DNA of 64,000 bases from Confluentibacter citreus (GCF_002807055.1 NZ_NIXN01000001.1:1275189-1339188), one strand, 5' to 3'; positions 53,785 through 63,438 are shown, numbered from the stretch's first letter. Notes: generated by a model from the letters alone, not told the origin. A program made the numbers and translations.

Positions 53785-55326
53785 ATGAAACAACCTGAAC
53801 AAATAAAATCCTATAAAGTAGATAAAAGCACGCTCATTAGTCTTGAAAAAGGCAAAATACCTCCACAAGCACTTGATTTAGAAGAGGTTGTATTGGGCGC
53901 TATGATGATTGATAAAAAAGGTGTTGATGAGGTTATTGATATTTTAAGTCCAGATGCATTCTACAAAGAAGCCCATCAACATATATTTCAGGCTATTTAT
54001 CAGTTATTCGAAAATAGTGAACCAGTCGACTTATTAACCGTTTCAACACAGCTTAAAAAAAACTCAAAGTTAGAATTGGCTGGAGGTGATTTTTATCTTA
54101 TTTCACTAACCCAAAAAGTGTCGTCCTCGGCTCATATTGAGTTTCATGCGCGTATCATTTTACAGAAATATATTCAGCGCAGTTTAATAAAAATTTCCAG
54201 TGAAATTATTGAAGATGCGTATGATGAAACTAAAGATGTATTCGATTTATTGGATAATGCTGAATCTAAACTTTACGAAGTAACACAAGGAAATATTAAA
54301 AAATCCAGTGAAACGGCTCAAGATTTAGTCATTCAGGCCAAGAAAAAAATTGAGGAAATATCCAATAAAGAAGGCTTAAGTGGAATCCCTACAGGATTTA
54401 CTAAATTAGATAAGCTAACCTCTGGATGGCAACCATCTGATTTAATTATTGTGGCGGCCCGTCCGGGTATGGGGAAAACAGCCTTAACGCTGTCTATGGC
54501 AAGAAATATTGCTGTCGATTTAAATATTCCAGTGGCATTTTTCTCTTTAGAGATGGCGTCTGTGCAATTAATTACACGTTTGATTTCTAGTGAAACTGGT
54601 CTGTCTTCAGAAAAATTAAGGACAGGAAAACTTGAAAAACACGAGTGGGAACAACTAAACGTTAAAGTAAAAGGCCTCGAGAAAGCCCCTTTGTATATTG
54701 ATGATACACCCTCGCTGTCTATTTTCGATTTAAGAGCAAAAGCACGCCGTTTATCATCGCAACATGGTATCAAATTGATCATGATTGATTATTTGCAATT
54801 AATGACTGGGGGTAGTAGCCATGGCGGAAACCGTGAGCAAGAAATCTCTATGATTTCTAGAAACTTAAAAGCTTTAGCTAAAGAATTAAATGTGCCCGTT
54901 ATAGCATTATCACAATTATCACGTGCCGTAGAAACCCGAGGAGGCAGTAAAAGACCCTTGCTTTCAGATTTACGTGAATCTGGCGCCATTGAGCAAGATG
55001 CCGATATTGTGAGCTTTATTTACAGACCCGAATATTATAAAATTGATGAATGGGATGACGAAGAACGTTCACCTACCGAAGGACAAGCAGAGTTTATTGT
55101 GGCCAAACACCGTAATGGAGGTTTAGAAAACATTCGTTTAAAATTTATTGGGCATTTAGGAAAGTTTGATAATTTGGATAATTTTGATTCACCTTTCGAA
55201 TTTCATTCTAAAATGAATGCCGCTGCCAACGATGATACTTTTAAAACTGATAATTTTAAAGCAAGTCCAGGCCAAGCTTTTGGTAGTTCGTTTAATGAAG
55301 ACGATGATAGTGATGTGCCTTTTTAG
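53785..55326 (+). CDS. dnaB: Replicative DNA helicase DnaB
   Basis: 513 residues. The N-terminal primase-interaction domain opens with PPQALDLEEVVLGAMMIDKKGVDEV; the RecA-type motor has Walker A ARPGMGKTA (about 225-233), Walker B IDYLQLM, and the H4/DNA-binding segment ALSQLSRAVETRGG. LRESGAIEQDADIV is the arginine-finger region. A flexible 50-residue acidic tail ends DDDSDVPF. No intein is present. Confidence 0.96.
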   Translation: MKQPEQIKSYKVDKSTLISLEKGKIPPQALDLEEVVLGAMMIDKKGVDEVIDILSPDAFYKEAHQHIFQAIYQLFENSEPVDLLTVSTQLKKNSKLELAGGDFYLISLTQKVSSSAHIEFHARIILQKYIQRSLIKISSEIIEDAYDETKDVFDLLDNAESKLYEVTQGNIKKSSETAQDLVIQAKKKIEEISNKEGLSGIPTGFTKLDKLTSGWQPSDLIIVAARPGMGKTALTLSMARNIAVDLNIPVAFFSLEMASVQLITRLISSETGLSSEKLRTGKLEKHEWEQLNVKVKGLEKAPLYIDDTPSLSIFDLRAKARRLSSQHGIKLIMIDYLQLMTGGSSHGGNREQEISMISRNLKALAKELNVPVIALSQLSRAVETRGGSKRPLLSDLRESGAIEQDADIVSFIYRPEYYKIDEWDDEERSPTEGQAEFIVAKHRNGGLENIRLKFIGHLGKFDNLDNFDSPFEFHSKMNAAANDDTFKTDNFKASPGQAFGSSFNEDDDSDVPF

Positions 55327-55391
55327 TAATAAAACTTAATATTTCCCTAAAGCATTCTAAGTCAATATAATTTTTCATTACCTTTCGGTCT

Positions 55392-56651
55392 ATGAAGAAA
55401 ACCCTATCTGTCATATTATTTTTATTCTTTTCCATAAATACGTTCGCTTCTTACGTGTTAATTCCCATGGATACCGATAGTCAAAAAAATCATCTAAAGG
55501 CTTATGGCATTACCTATTGGGTACTGAATAAGGAACTTAAAGTAAAGTGGCTCCTTAATTACAGAGGTGGTTCCTTTTTGTTGCCAGATACTCCAGAAAT
55601 TCAAAAAGAATGTCAAATTAGAGGTATATCATTTGAAATACTTTCAGATACTAAAACAGAAAATATTTTAGAAGACATTAGTAGCCCAAGCCAAAACATG
55701 GAAGCCGTTGTGTTAGAAAAAGCACCTAAAATTGCTGTCTATACACCTAACGGAAAACAACCTTGGGATGATGCCGTAACAATGGTATTACAGTATGCCG
55801 AAATTCCTTATGAAACAGTGTATGATGAGGAGGTATTAAATGATGGATTGTTGGCATTTGATTGGTTGCATCTGCATCATGAGGATTTTACAGGACAATA
55901 TGGCAAGTTTTATGGAGCCTATAGAGCTACTTCTTGGTACATAGAAGAAAAGAAGGCAGCAGAAGCATTAGCTGAAAAATTAGGCTACAATAAAGTGTCT
56001 GAAGAGAAATTGGCAGTAGCTTTAAAAATTAGGGACTTTGTTATTGGTGGGGGCTTTATGTTTGCCATGTGTAGTGCTGCCGATAGCTTTGATATTGCTT
56101 TAGCTGCTGAAGGATTGGATATTTGCGAACCCATGTTTGATGGCGATGGCAGTGATCCAGGGTATCAAAACAAAATAGATTACAATAAAACCTTTGCTTT
56201 TACCAATTTTACCTTAGAACAAAACCCTATGGTTTATGAGTTTTCTTCTATCGATATGACTCAAAAAAGAATGATTACTGCAACGAGTGATTATTTTTCA
56301 TTAATGGAGTTTTCTGCAAAATGGGATCCCATTCCAACTATGTTATGTCAAAATCATACGGCTTTGGTAAAGGGTTTTATGGGACAAACAACTTCGTTTA
56401 CCAGAGATGAAATAAAATCGAATGTACTAGTAATGGGCGAGAGTAAAATTAACGGGGAAGCAAAATACATTCATGGCATAAAAGGTAAAGGCTTTTTTAC
56501 GTTTTACGGTGGTCATGACCCAGAAGATTATCAACACAGGGTAGGAGATGCAAAAACTGAACTAGATTTGCATCCGACTTCTCCTGGGTACAGACTCATA
56601 TTAAATAATGTATTGTTTCCTGCCGCAAGAAAAAAGAAACAAAAAACGTAA
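55392..56651 (+). CDS. Exported amidotransferase-fold protein (often labelled asparagine synthetase B)
   Basis: 419 residues with a signal peptide (1-19, ends NTFAS). It has none of the AsnB motifs (no N-terminal Cys nucleophile, no SGGLDSS synthetase loop), so that common label is unsupported. From about residue 112 it reads like a class I amidotransferase/ThuA-type fold: KIAVYTPNGKQPWDDAVTMV, DWLHLHHEDFTGQYG, VIGGGFMFAMCSAADSFDIA with a Cys227 at the elbow, and FYGGHDPEDYQHRVGD with His375. A Cys-His enzyme in the periplasm is inferred; the substrate is unknown. It lies 65 bp downstream of dnaB. Confidence 0.72.
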   Translation: MKKTLSVILFLFFSINTFASYVLIPMDTDSQKNHLKAYGITYWVLNKELKVKWLLNYRGGSFLLPDTPEIQKECQIRGISFEILSDTKTENILEDISSPSQNMEAVVLEKAPKIAVYTPNGKQPWDDAVTMVLQYAEIPYETVYDEEVLNDGLLAFDWLHLHHEDFTGQYGKFYGAYRATSWYIEEKKAAEALAEKLGYNKVSEEKLAVALKIRDFVIGGGFMFAMCSAADSFDIALAAEGLDICEPMFDGDGSDPGYQNKIDYNKTFAFTNFTLEQNPMVYEFSSIDMTQKRMITATSDYFSLMEFSAKWDPIPTMLCQNHTALVKGFMGQTTSFTRDEIKSNVLVMGESKINGEAKYIHGIKGKGFFTFYGGHDPEDYQHRVGDAKTELDLHPTSPGYRLILNNVLFPAARKKKQKT

Positions 56652-56652
56652 T

Positions 56653-57096
56653 TTAGTTTTCAACAATCACGCTTTTGGTGAATGTATAAATGTAACCATC
56701 GTTACCAGTTCCAGTGGAAGTTTCATTCTGGTTGATGATTAATACGGTATCGTTTGTAGTAAACGTCAAACTACCAAATTCACTTGAATTGATAGTAAGG
56801 TATTCTACATTGCCTATTTTATTAACAGAAAAAGAATATGTCCCAGAATTCAAACCATCTTCAATGGCAGCATTATTATTTGTATTGGAAACAGTCAACG
56901 TTGAAGTTCCATTCTTAAATTCCCAAACAATAACACCGGAAGCGAAATCGTTGTCAACGCCGTCAATACCTCCACTAACATTATTTAAATTCCAGAGTAC
57001 TCTCGTTACTTGAGGGATGTCGTTGTTAATGTCGCCAATAGAACAATTCGTTAAAGTAAAAAAGCTAACGCAAGCGATTATTAAGTAATATTTCAT
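56653..57096 (-). CDS. Small hypothetical lipoprotein
   Basis: 147 residues. The lipobox is FTLTNC (Cys18). The mature part is Thr/Asn/Gly-rich, predicted beta: GVIVWEFKNGTSTLTVSN, YSFSVNKIGNVEYLTINS and TSTGTGNDGYIYTFTKSV. It resembles lipocalin-like flavobacterial lipoproteins in size and strand pattern. Function unknown. It is convergent with the amidotransferase-fold gene, one base apart. Confidence 0.68.
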   Translation of the reverse strand: MKYYLIIACVSFFTLTNCSIGDINNDIPQVTRVLWNLNNVSGGIDGVDNDFASGVIVWEFKNGTSTLTVSNTNNNAAIEDGLNSGTYSFSVNKIGNVEYLTINSSEFGSLTFTTNDTVLIINQNETSTGTGNDGYIYTFTKSVIVEN

Positions 57097-57331
57097 ATGT
57101 AAATGTTTAATTGTTTCTTAATGGTCATATGTTATCGCACTATTTTCATTGGTGTTTGTTTCAACAAACTTGTTATTAATGGCGATTTCATGTTGTTTTT
57201 ATTTAGATTTTATTATACTTGTCTTTTATATAGATGTAATAAAGCAAAAAGGTTGCGTAATTATAATAGTAAAAATATAGATTCTATTAAAATAGAAAAT
57301 GAAATTTTAAATTTTTATTCTAAATATTCAA

Positions 57332-57754
57332 ATGAAATTTTATCAAAAACAACTAAAACTAAAATCATATCCAAGAGGGTTTCATTTAATTACCAACGAT
57401 ATCATTGAGGGAATACATGAAATAAAGGAAATAAGTATAGGGCAGCTACAGGTGTTTATTAAACATACATCCGCCAGTTTAACCATCAATGAAAATGCCG
57501 ACTATACCGTAAGAGGTGATTTTGAAAGTCATTTTAATATGATGGTTCCTGAAAACGCTTCCTATTATAAACATACTTATGAAGGAAGTGATGATATGCC
57601 TGCCCATATTAAAGCGTCCTTGCTTGGATTTGCTCTACAAATACCCATAACTAATGGTAAATTAAATTTAGGTATTTGGCAAGGTATTTATTTGTGCGAG
57701 CATAGAAATGATGCTAATGGTAGGCAATTAGTTCTAACAGCTTTTGGTAACTGA
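57332..57754 (+). CDS. YjbQ-family protein (secondary thiamine-phosphate synthase-like)
   Basis: 140 residues, full family length. Landmarks are RGFHLITNDI, FIKHTSASLTINENAD, HTYEGSDDMPAHIKASLLG, LGIWQGIYLCEHR and GRQLVLTAFG. E. coli YjbQ has weak thiamine-phosphate synthase activity; the true function is unclear. The overlapping frame 57103-57408 is not a gene. It is convergent with the HAD gene (stops adjacent). Confidence 0.88.
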   Translation: MKFYQKQLKLKSYPRGFHLITNDIIEGIHEIKEISIGQLQVFIKHTSASLTINENADYTVRGDFESHFNMMVPENASYYKHTYEGSDDMPAHIKASLLGFALQIPITNGKLNLGIWQGIYLCEHRNDANGRQLVLTAFGN

Positions 57755-58561
57755 TTACAATTTTTTAGCGTCAATTAATTTTTCTAAAATAAGTTCAACA
57801 CCATAATGATTGTTGCTTTTGGTGCAGTAATTGGCAATTTCTTTAACATTTTCGTGTGCGTTTTCCATAGCAAAACTATAGGTGGCAAGTTTTAGCATTT
57901 CAATATCATTATTGTAGTCTCCAAAAACTAAGGTTTCTTTGGGTGATATGTTGTAGGTTTTTTGAAGCAACTCGATGGCATGTCCTTTATTTGCTAAATC
58001 ATCTGAAAGATCCACCCAATGTTTACCTGAAATCTTTACTTTATAGTCTGGTTCCAAATGTTTAAAATGTGGATAGATATATTTTTCAGAATCAATATCA
58101 TGGTATAGTGCAATCTTTATGATGTCCTCTTCCACATCATCAATGCTATCAATAACTGTAAAGGTTGGATAATACTCAGATAATAGTTTGATATATCCAT
58201 TTGAAGCACTTTTGAAATAGGCTTTTAACTTGGTGCAAAATACAGGATGAATATGATTATTGGAGTTTATTAATAATTCAACCTGAGATAAATGTTCTTT
58301 TCTTATTGGTGTAGATAGCAAGAGTTCTTGTTGCTTAATGACTATACCACCATTTTCTGCCACTATGATGATATCATCTTTAATAGAATTTAGCTTCTCG
58401 GTAATGCTATAATAAGGTCTTCCGCTGGCAGCGACAAAAATGATGTTGTGTTTTTTTAATTCTTTAAATAGTTCAAAGAATAAACCACTGACTTCGTGGT
58501 TGGAATTTAGTAATGTACCATCCATATCCGACACGACTAATTTGATTCCAGCTAAATTCAT
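57755..58561 (-). CDS. Cof-type HAD-IIB sugar-phosphate phosphatase-like protein
   Basis: 268 residues from the ATG at 58561. The frame also offers ATG 58579, but that would leave only a few bases after the -7 box at 58592, so 58561 is preferred. Motif I VSDMDGTLL holds the nucleophile Asp and acid Asp; motif II is in FVAASGRP; motif IV is VFGDYNNDIEML. The Cof cap lies between. Members remove phosphate from sugar phosphates or cofactors; the substrate is not assigned. Confidence 0.87.
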   Translation of the reverse strand: MNLAGIKLVVSDMDGTLLNSNHEVSGLFFELFKELKKHNIIFVAASGRPYYSITEKLNSIKDDIIIVAENGGIVIKQQELLLSTPIRKEHLSQVELLINSNNHIHPVFCTKLKAYFKSASNGYIKLLSEYYPTFTVIDSIDDVEEDIIKIALYHDIDSEKYIYPHFKHLEPDYKVKISGKHWVDLSDDLANKGHAIELLQKTYNISPKETLVFGDYNNDIEMLKLATYSFAMENAHENVKEIANYCTKSNNHYGVELILEKLIDAKKL

Positions 58562-58591
58562 AAATGTAGAAAAGGGCATTAATTAAAAGCG

Positions 58592-58599
58592 CAAAGGTA
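58592..58599 (-). promoter_or_regulatory. -7 box of the HAD phosphatase gene
   Basis: TACCTTTG on the minus strand, matching TAnnTTTG, 30 bp before the preferred start. No clear -33 element at the usual spacing. Confidence 0.5.
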
Positions 58600-58775
58600 A
58601 AAGATTATTGCATATTTTACTTTTGTAAGTATATTAACTTTATGATAATTCACATCAAAGAATCGCTAAGTCTAATAGGGACTTTTCTAGGCTAATAATC
58701 ATAATATTTTTTAATATTTTTTTGGATGAAATTTAATAATATCTTTAGAGGGACTAAAACAGACTTATTTTTTAT

Positions 58776-59900
58776 ATGAAATTTTCAATTTTAATTCCAG
58801 ATGGAGAAGTCCCTCTTTTACCTAGTGTAATAAATTGTTTATCCCAAGTAAAGGACATTAAGATTTATGTGATTTCAAATAAAAAGAGATATCCTATGAG
58901 GTATTCTCGACACATTCACCATTACGCCTATTACCCTGAGACTAATGTTGAGCTTGAATGGATTGATAACATAAATGAAGAATTAAAAAAACATGATATT
59001 GATCTGGTGATGCCTATTTTCGAAAATGGCATTAAAATCATTGCCAAATATAAAAACCAAGTTTCATTTAAAGATAAACTTTGTTTATTGCCTTCCTTTG
59101 ATAATTTCAAATTGGCTAATGATAAAGGATCATTGTTGTATTTTTTAGACAACCACCATTTGCCTCATCCAAAAGGAATTGTAGCTAAGGTTGGGGAAAT
59201 CCCCAAAGTTGAATCATTACAATATCCGGTTTTGGTTAAACCAGTAAGTGGGCTGGGTGGTGGTACAGGAATTTATTCGTTCGACAATCAAAGTAGTCTA
59301 GAGGATTATTTTATAAAAAACAGATTAGAATGTGATACTATTGTTCAAGAGCGTATTGAAGGGTATGATATTGATTGCAGTGTTTTATGCAAAGATGGGG
59401 TCATTTTAGCTCATACCATACAAAAGGCAACATTAAAGGATGGCAATCCATTTGCTCCAACAACTGGATTGATTTTTGTAGAAGAGGAGGAATTATATTT
59501 AACTATTGAAAGGTTAATGAAATTACTCAATTGGTCTGGCGTGGCCCATGTGGATTTATTATTTGATAAAAAGGATGAGAAGTTTAAAATTCTTGAAGTC
59601 AATACAAGATTTTGGACTTCAATAGATGCATCACTGATAGCAGGAGTTAATTTCCCTTATTTATATATATTAGCAAGTTTAGGCATTGATTTTAATAAAC
59701 CAAATTATAAATATTTGGAATATTTAAATATAAAAGGGCTTTTAAAAACTTTACAATTAAACATAAAATTCCTGTTTGAGACTCGTTTTATCTTAAACAA
59801 CACTCCTGTAAAATTTGCTGTTAAGGATCCGATACCATTTATACTAAAGTATGTTATCTTTTCCAAGAACATGCTAGTTTCCAAATTGAAGAAAAGTTAA
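58776..59900 (+). CDS. CarB-like ATP-grasp ligase
   Basis: 374 residues. The pre-ATP-grasp domain opens with KFSILIPDGEVPLLPSVINC. The ATP-grasp core has YPVLVKPVSGLGGGTGIY (phosphate loop), IVQERIEGYDIDCSVLCKDG, WSGVAHVDLLFD and the Mg-binding ILEVNTRFW (about 274-282). A hydrophobic-basic C-terminal 80 residues follow. The family joins a carboxylate to an amine or thiol using ATP. It stands alone, so no substrate can be inferred from neighbours. Confidence 0.82.
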   Translation: MKFSILIPDGEVPLLPSVINCLSQVKDIKIYVISNKKRYPMRYSRHIHHYAYYPETNVELEWIDNINEELKKHDIDLVMPIFENGIKIIAKYKNQVSFKDKLCLLPSFDNFKLANDKGSLLYFLDNHHLPHPKGIVAKVGEIPKVESLQYPVLVKPVSGLGGGTGIYSFDNQSSLEDYFIKNRLECDTIVQERIEGYDIDCSVLCKDGVILAHTIQKATLKDGNPFAPTTGLIFVEEEELYLTIERLMKLLNWSGVAHVDLLFDKKDEKFKILEVNTRFWTSIDASLIAGVNFPYLYILASLGIDFNKPNYKYLEYLNIKGLLKTLQLNIKFLFETRFILNNTPVKFAVKDPIPFILKYVIFSKNMLVSKLKKS

Positions 59901-59934
59901 ATATTTATATTATATAAATACTTCAATAAATAAA

Positions 59935-59964
59935 AAAATCCGGTTCAATTAAGAACCGGATTTT
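59935..59964. terminator. Bidirectional terminator
   Basis: AAAATCCGGTTC (59935-59946) pairs with GAACCGGATTTT (59953-59964), loop AATTAA. It separates the ATP-grasp gene from the convergent ribosomal operon. Confidence 0.82.
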
Positions 59965-60004
59965 ATATTAAGCGAATAATATGTTTTACAATAGGCGAAA
60001 CGCC

Positions 60005-60349
60005 TTATTTTATTTTCTCTACTACGGCTTTAAAAGCCTCTGGGTTATTCATAGCTAAATCGGCTAAAACCTTGCGGTTTAATTCAATATCATTAGCTTT
60101 TAATTTCCCCATAAATTGAGAATACGATAATCCGTAAGCTCTGGCTCCAGCGTTAATACGCGTAATCCACAAAGCACGGAATGATCTCTTTTTGTTTCTA
60201 CGGTCTCTGTACGAGTATAACATCGCTTTATCAACCGCATTTTTTGCTACTGTCCAAACGTTTTTACGACGTCCGAAAAAGCCTTTTGCTTGTTTAAGAA
60301 CCTTTTTTCTTCTGGCTCTTTTTGCTACAGAATTTACTGATCTTGGCAT
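60005..60349 (-). CDS. rplT: 50S ribosomal protein L20
   Basis: 114 residues, standard length. It opens [20 protein letters not shown] and contains [35 protein letters not shown] and [13 protein letters not shown]. An assembly-initiating 23S rRNA-binding protein. It is the last gene of the thrS-infC-rpmI-rplT operon. L20 represses its own operon in E. coli and B. subtilis; whether it does here is unknown. Confidence 0.97.
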   Translation of the reverse strand: MPRSVNSVAKRARRKKVLKQAKGFFGRRKNVWTVAKNAVDKAMLYSYRDRRNKKRSFRALWITRINAGARAYGLSYSQFMGKLKANDIELNRKVLADLAMNNPEAFKAVVEKIK

Positions 60350-60424
60350 ATTTTTTTAATTGTTTTTTTTTGTAGTAGGCGGTTAGTTTTGTTATAGGTT
60401 TTGGTTATTAGTTTTGAAACTTTT

Positions 60425-60450
60425 AACTTTTAACTTTTAACTTTTAACTC
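60425..60450. repeat. Short tandem repeat AACTTTT between rpmI and rplT
   Basis: The 7-bp unit AACTTTT occurs about four times in tandem just upstream of rplT on the minus strand. It is probably replication slippage; a translational effect on rplT cannot be excluded. Confidence 0.6.
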
Positions 60451-60503
60451 TTTTAGTGGCCTAACTCCAGGGTTTATAATTTATTTAACCGGTTAAAATA
60501 ATG

Positions 60504-60701
60504 TTACTTTAAACGTAACATCAATTTAACATTGCTCTCGTCTGACTTATGTACCAAAGTATCATGAGTTAGAGCAAGTTTACGCTTTTTAGACTTCTTT
60601 GTTAAGATGTGACTTTTAAAAGCGTGTTTCCTTTTAATCTTACCAGTGCCTGTTAGTTTAAAACGTTTTTTGGCACTAGATTTTGTTTTCATTTTAGGCA
60701 T
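60504..60701 (-). CDS. rpmI: 50S ribosomal protein L35
   Basis: 65 residues, highly basic: [20 protein letters not shown], then [18 protein letters not shown] normal L35. The stop is 154 bp from the L20 start; the gap is AT-rich and contains a tandem ACTTTTAACTTTTAACTTTTA run near 60420-60450. Confidence 0.96.
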   Translation of the reverse strand: MPKMKTKSSAKKRFKLTGTGKIKRKHAFKSHILTKKSKKRKLALTHDTLVHKSDESNVKLMLRLK

Positions 60702-60749
60702 CTTGTTCTCCTAGTTTTAATTATTTCGCTTAATTATTTTTAGTGCTGT

Positions 60750-60767
60750 CCCGATAGCTATCGGGAT
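60750..60767. repeat. Palindrome TCCCGATAGCTATCGGGA between infC and rpmI
   Basis: An 18-bp perfect palindrome lying in the 135-bp infC-rpmI gap. The same sequence is a familiar dispersed element of flavobacterial genomes (from memory, not searched). It could fold in the operon mRNA and change the ratio of IF-3 to L35/L20. Confidence 0.65.
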
Positions 60768-60836
60768 GTTTCAGCATCTTATCCTTTTCTGAATCTGTTG
60801 TTCTTTAAAGTCGAAGAGTTAGTTCAGTTTCTTTCT

Positions 60837-61385
60837 TTATTTTTTTGGAGCTAAAAACATGGTCATACGTTTACCTTCTAATTTAGGCATTTGTTCAACC
60901 TTTCCAAACTCTTCTAAATCTTGGGCAAGTTTTAATAATAATATTTGTCCTTGCTCTTTAAATATGATAGAACGTCCTTTAAAGAATACAAATGCTTTTA
61001 ATTTAGCACCTTCTTTTAAGAACTTCTCTGCATGTTTCTTTTTAAATTCGTAATCATGGTCATCTGTTTGAGGACCAAAGCGAATTTCTTTAATAATAAC
61101 TTTTGTTGCCTTAGCCTTTATAACCTTATCTCGTTTCTTTTGTTCGTAAAGAAACTTCTTATAATCCATAACCTTACATACAGGAGGATCGGCGTTAGGC
61201 GAAATCTCAACAAGATCCAATCCTTGCTCATCTGCTATTTTTAAAGCATCTCGGGTAGAATAAACCCCTATTTCAACATTCTCACCAACTAAACGAATGT
61301 TTGGCGACGTAATTCTAGAGTTAATTCTGTGCTTGTCCTCTTGTGAAGCCCTTGCACCGGGCTGACTTTTTCTTCTAATTGCTAT
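60837..61385 (-). CDS. infC: Translation initiation factor IF-3, non-canonical start codon
   Basis: 182 residues when read from an ATA codon at 61385 (AIRRKSQPG follows). The frame has a TAA five codons before it, and no ATG, GTG or TTG occurs until a TTG in the middle of the conserved N-domain (61220), which would remove about 55 residues. ATA, or ATT at 61379, must therefore initiate. The N-domain has [20 protein letters not shown] and [22 protein letters not shown]; the C-domain has [17 protein letters not shown] and [12 protein letters not shown]. coli infC uses AUU and is autorepressed through it, so the same control is likely. It lies 27 bp after thrS. Confidence 0.93.
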   Translation of the reverse strand: MAIRRKSQPGARASQEDKHRINSRITSPNIRLVGENVEIGVYSTRDALKIADEQGLDLVEISPNADPPVCKVMDYKKFLYEQKKRDKVIKAKATKVIIKEIRFGPQTDDHDYEFKKKHAEKFLKEGAKLKAFVFFKGRSIIFKEQGQILLLKLAQDLEEFGKVEQMPKLEGKRMTMFLAPKK

Positions 61386-61412
61386 GGCTTTATCTTTTTA
61401 AGTTAAACTTTT

Positions 61413-63347
61413 TTAAAACTGTTTTAATGTTTTGCTTATTTCGGTTTCAATAATTTTAGAAAATTCTTCTATGGTTATCATTCCTAAATCTTCTCCACCA
61501 TGCTTACGCACTGTTATTTTTCCTTGCTCTTGTTCTTGTTCTCCAATAATCAGCATGAAAGGGTACTTTCGCATCTCGGATTCCCGAATTTTCTTACCTA
61601 TTGTTTCATTCCTATTATCAACAAGGGCGCGAATTTCGTCATTTTCTAGCAAATTTAAAACTTTTTCAGCGTATTTTTCATATTTCTCGCTAAGAGATAA
61701 TATAGCTACCTGTATTGGCATAAGCCAAATGGGGAAATTACCACCTGTATGTTCCAGTAATAATGCCACAAAACGCTCCATACTTCCAAAGGGTGCTCTA
61801 TGGATCATCACCGGTCTGTGAAGCTCATTATCACTGCCTTTATAAGTTAAATCAAATCGTTCAGGTAGGTTATAGTCAACCTGAATTGTACCTAGTTGCC
61901 AACGTCTTCCTAAAGCATCCTTAACCATAAAGTCTAATTTAGGACCATAAAAAGCAGCTTCACCTTCTACAATAACAAAGTCTAAGCCTTTATCTGTAGC
62001 GGCATTAATAATAGCTTGTTCGGCTTTCTCCCAGTTTTTTACATCTCCTATGTATTTATCTGGATTTTCAGGATCTCTTACTGAAACTTGGGCAGTGAAA
62101 TTTTCAAATCCTAGAGAACCAAAAACATAAAGGACCAAATCAATAACATCTTTAAACTCTTTATCTAATTGATCTGGAGTACAAAATAAATGCGCGTCAT
62201 CTTGAGTAAAACCTCTAACACGGGTTAATCCATGCAATTCGCCACTTTGTTCATACCTATATACAGTACCGAATTCGGCATACCGTTTTGGTAAATCTTT
62301 ATAAGACCATTGACTGCTGTTGTAGATCTCACAGTGGTGAGGGCAGTTCATGGGTTTTAATAAAAACTCCTCATCTTCCTTAGGGGTACGAATAGGTTGA
62401 AAGCTATCTGCGCCATATTTAGCATAATGTCCAGAAGTAACGTAAAGTTCTTTTTGTCCAATATGTGGTGTTACCACCATTTCATAACCTGCTTTCTTTT
62501 GTGCTTTCTTCAAAAAGTTCTCGAGACGTTCACGTAAAGCAGCACCTTTAGGTAACCATAAAGGTAGCCCTTGTCCCACTTTCTTAGAAAAAGTAAAAAG
62601 CTCAAGCTCCTTTCCTAATTTTCTATGGTCACGTTTTTTTGCTTCTTCTAAAAAGGTTAAATATTCGGTAAGGTCTTTTTGTTTCGGAAAAGAAATTGCA
62701 TAAACTCTTGTAAGTTGTTTGTTTTTTTCATCGCCTCTCCAATAAGCTCCAGCAACGGATAAAATTTTCGCTGCTTTTATGATTTCTGTATTAGGTATGT
62801 GTCCTCCACGGCATAAATCAGTAAACGTTGCATGGTCACAAAAAGTAATTGTGCCGTCTTCAAGGTTTTCTATAAGCTCTGTTTTAAACTCATTACCTTT
62901 ATATATATATAACGCTTCTGCTTTTGTAACCGAACGCATTTTAAAATCATGTTTGCCACGGGCAATATCTATCATCTTATCCTCAATAGCCTTGAAATCT
63001 TTATCAGATATGGAATGATCTCCAAAATCTACATCATAATAAAAACCATTTTCAATAGCAGGCCCAATAGTAAGCTTAACCCCTGGATATAATTCTTCAA
63101 TAGCTTGTGCCATGACGTGTGCAGAAGAGTGCCAAAATGCTTTTTTGCCTTCATCATTATTCCATGTATATAAAACCAAAGAGCCATCCGTCGTTAAAGG
63201 TGTAACCGTTTCAATGGTTGTGCCATTAAAGTTGGCCGAAATAACGTTTCTGGCAAATCCTTCACTAATGCTTTTAGCGACATCCATGGGAGTAACGTTT
63301 TGTTGAAACTCCTTTACACTTCCATCGGGCAATGTTATATGTATCAT
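61413..63347 (-). CDS. thrS: Threonyl-tRNA synthetase
   Basis: 644 residues. TGS domain at 1-60; the editing domain (SAD) has His73/His77 (HSSAHVMAQ) and Cys179/His183 (CRGGHIP); the class II core has zinc ligand Cys335 in [28 protein letters not shown] and [11 protein letters not shown]; the anticodon-binding domain is at the C-terminus. It charges tRNA-Thr and clears Ser-tRNA-Thr. First gene of the operon with infC, rpmI and rplT. Confidence 0.97.
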   Translation of the reverse strand: MIHITLPDGSVKEFQQNVTPMDVAKSISEGFARNVISANFNGTTIETVTPLTTDGSLVLYTWNNDEGKKAFWHSSAHVMAQAIEELYPGVKLTIGPAIENGFYYDVDFGDHSISDKDFKAIEDKMIDIARGKHDFKMRSVTKAEALYIYKGNEFKTELIENLEDGTITFCDHATFTDLCRGGHIPNTEIIKAAKILSVAGAYWRGDEKNKQLTRVYAISFPKQKDLTEYLTFLEEAKKRDHRKLGKELELFTFSKKVGQGLPLWLPKGAALRERLENFLKKAQKKAGYEMVVTPHIGQKELYVTSGHYAKYGADSFQPIRTPKEDEEFLLKPMNCPHHCEIYNSSQWSYKDLPKRYAEFGTVYRYEQSGELHGLTRVRGFTQDDAHLFCTPDQLDKEFKDVIDLVLYVFGSLGFENFTAQVSVRDPENPDKYIGDVKNWEKAEQAIINAATDKGLDFVIVEGEAAFYGPKLDFMVKDALGRRWQLGTIQVDYNLPERFDLTYKGSDNELHRPVMIHRAPFGSMERFVALLLEHTGGNFPIWLMPIQVAILSLSEKYEKYAEKVLNLLENDEIRALVDNRNETIGKKIRESEMRKYPFMLIIGEQEQEQGKITVRKHGGEDLGMITIEEFSKIIETEISKTLKQF

Positions 63348-63370
63348 TAATATAAATTAAATTCAGGGTG

Positions 63371-63401
63371 CAAAGATAATAGTATAACAAATACACACAA
63401 T
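63371..63401 (-). promoter_or_regulatory. Promoter of the thrS-infC-rpmI-rplT operon
   Basis: On the minus strand ATTG (63398-63401), 19 bp, TATCTTTG (63371-63378), 23 bp before the thrS start. A close match to the Bacteroidota promoter. Confidence 0.65.
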
Positions 63402-63438
63402 ATATATATAGGTATTATTATTTTGAATTTTTTTATTG

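Noticed and set aside
57103..57408. 101-residue plus-strand ORF
   Set aside because: It overlaps the well-supported yjbQ start in another frame, has unnatural composition (Cys/Phe/Tyr-rich opening then Lys/Asn) and no recognisable motif.
60837..61220. Short IF-3 starting at an internal TTG
   Set aside because: It would remove about 55 conserved N-domain residues that are clearly encoded upstream in the same frame.
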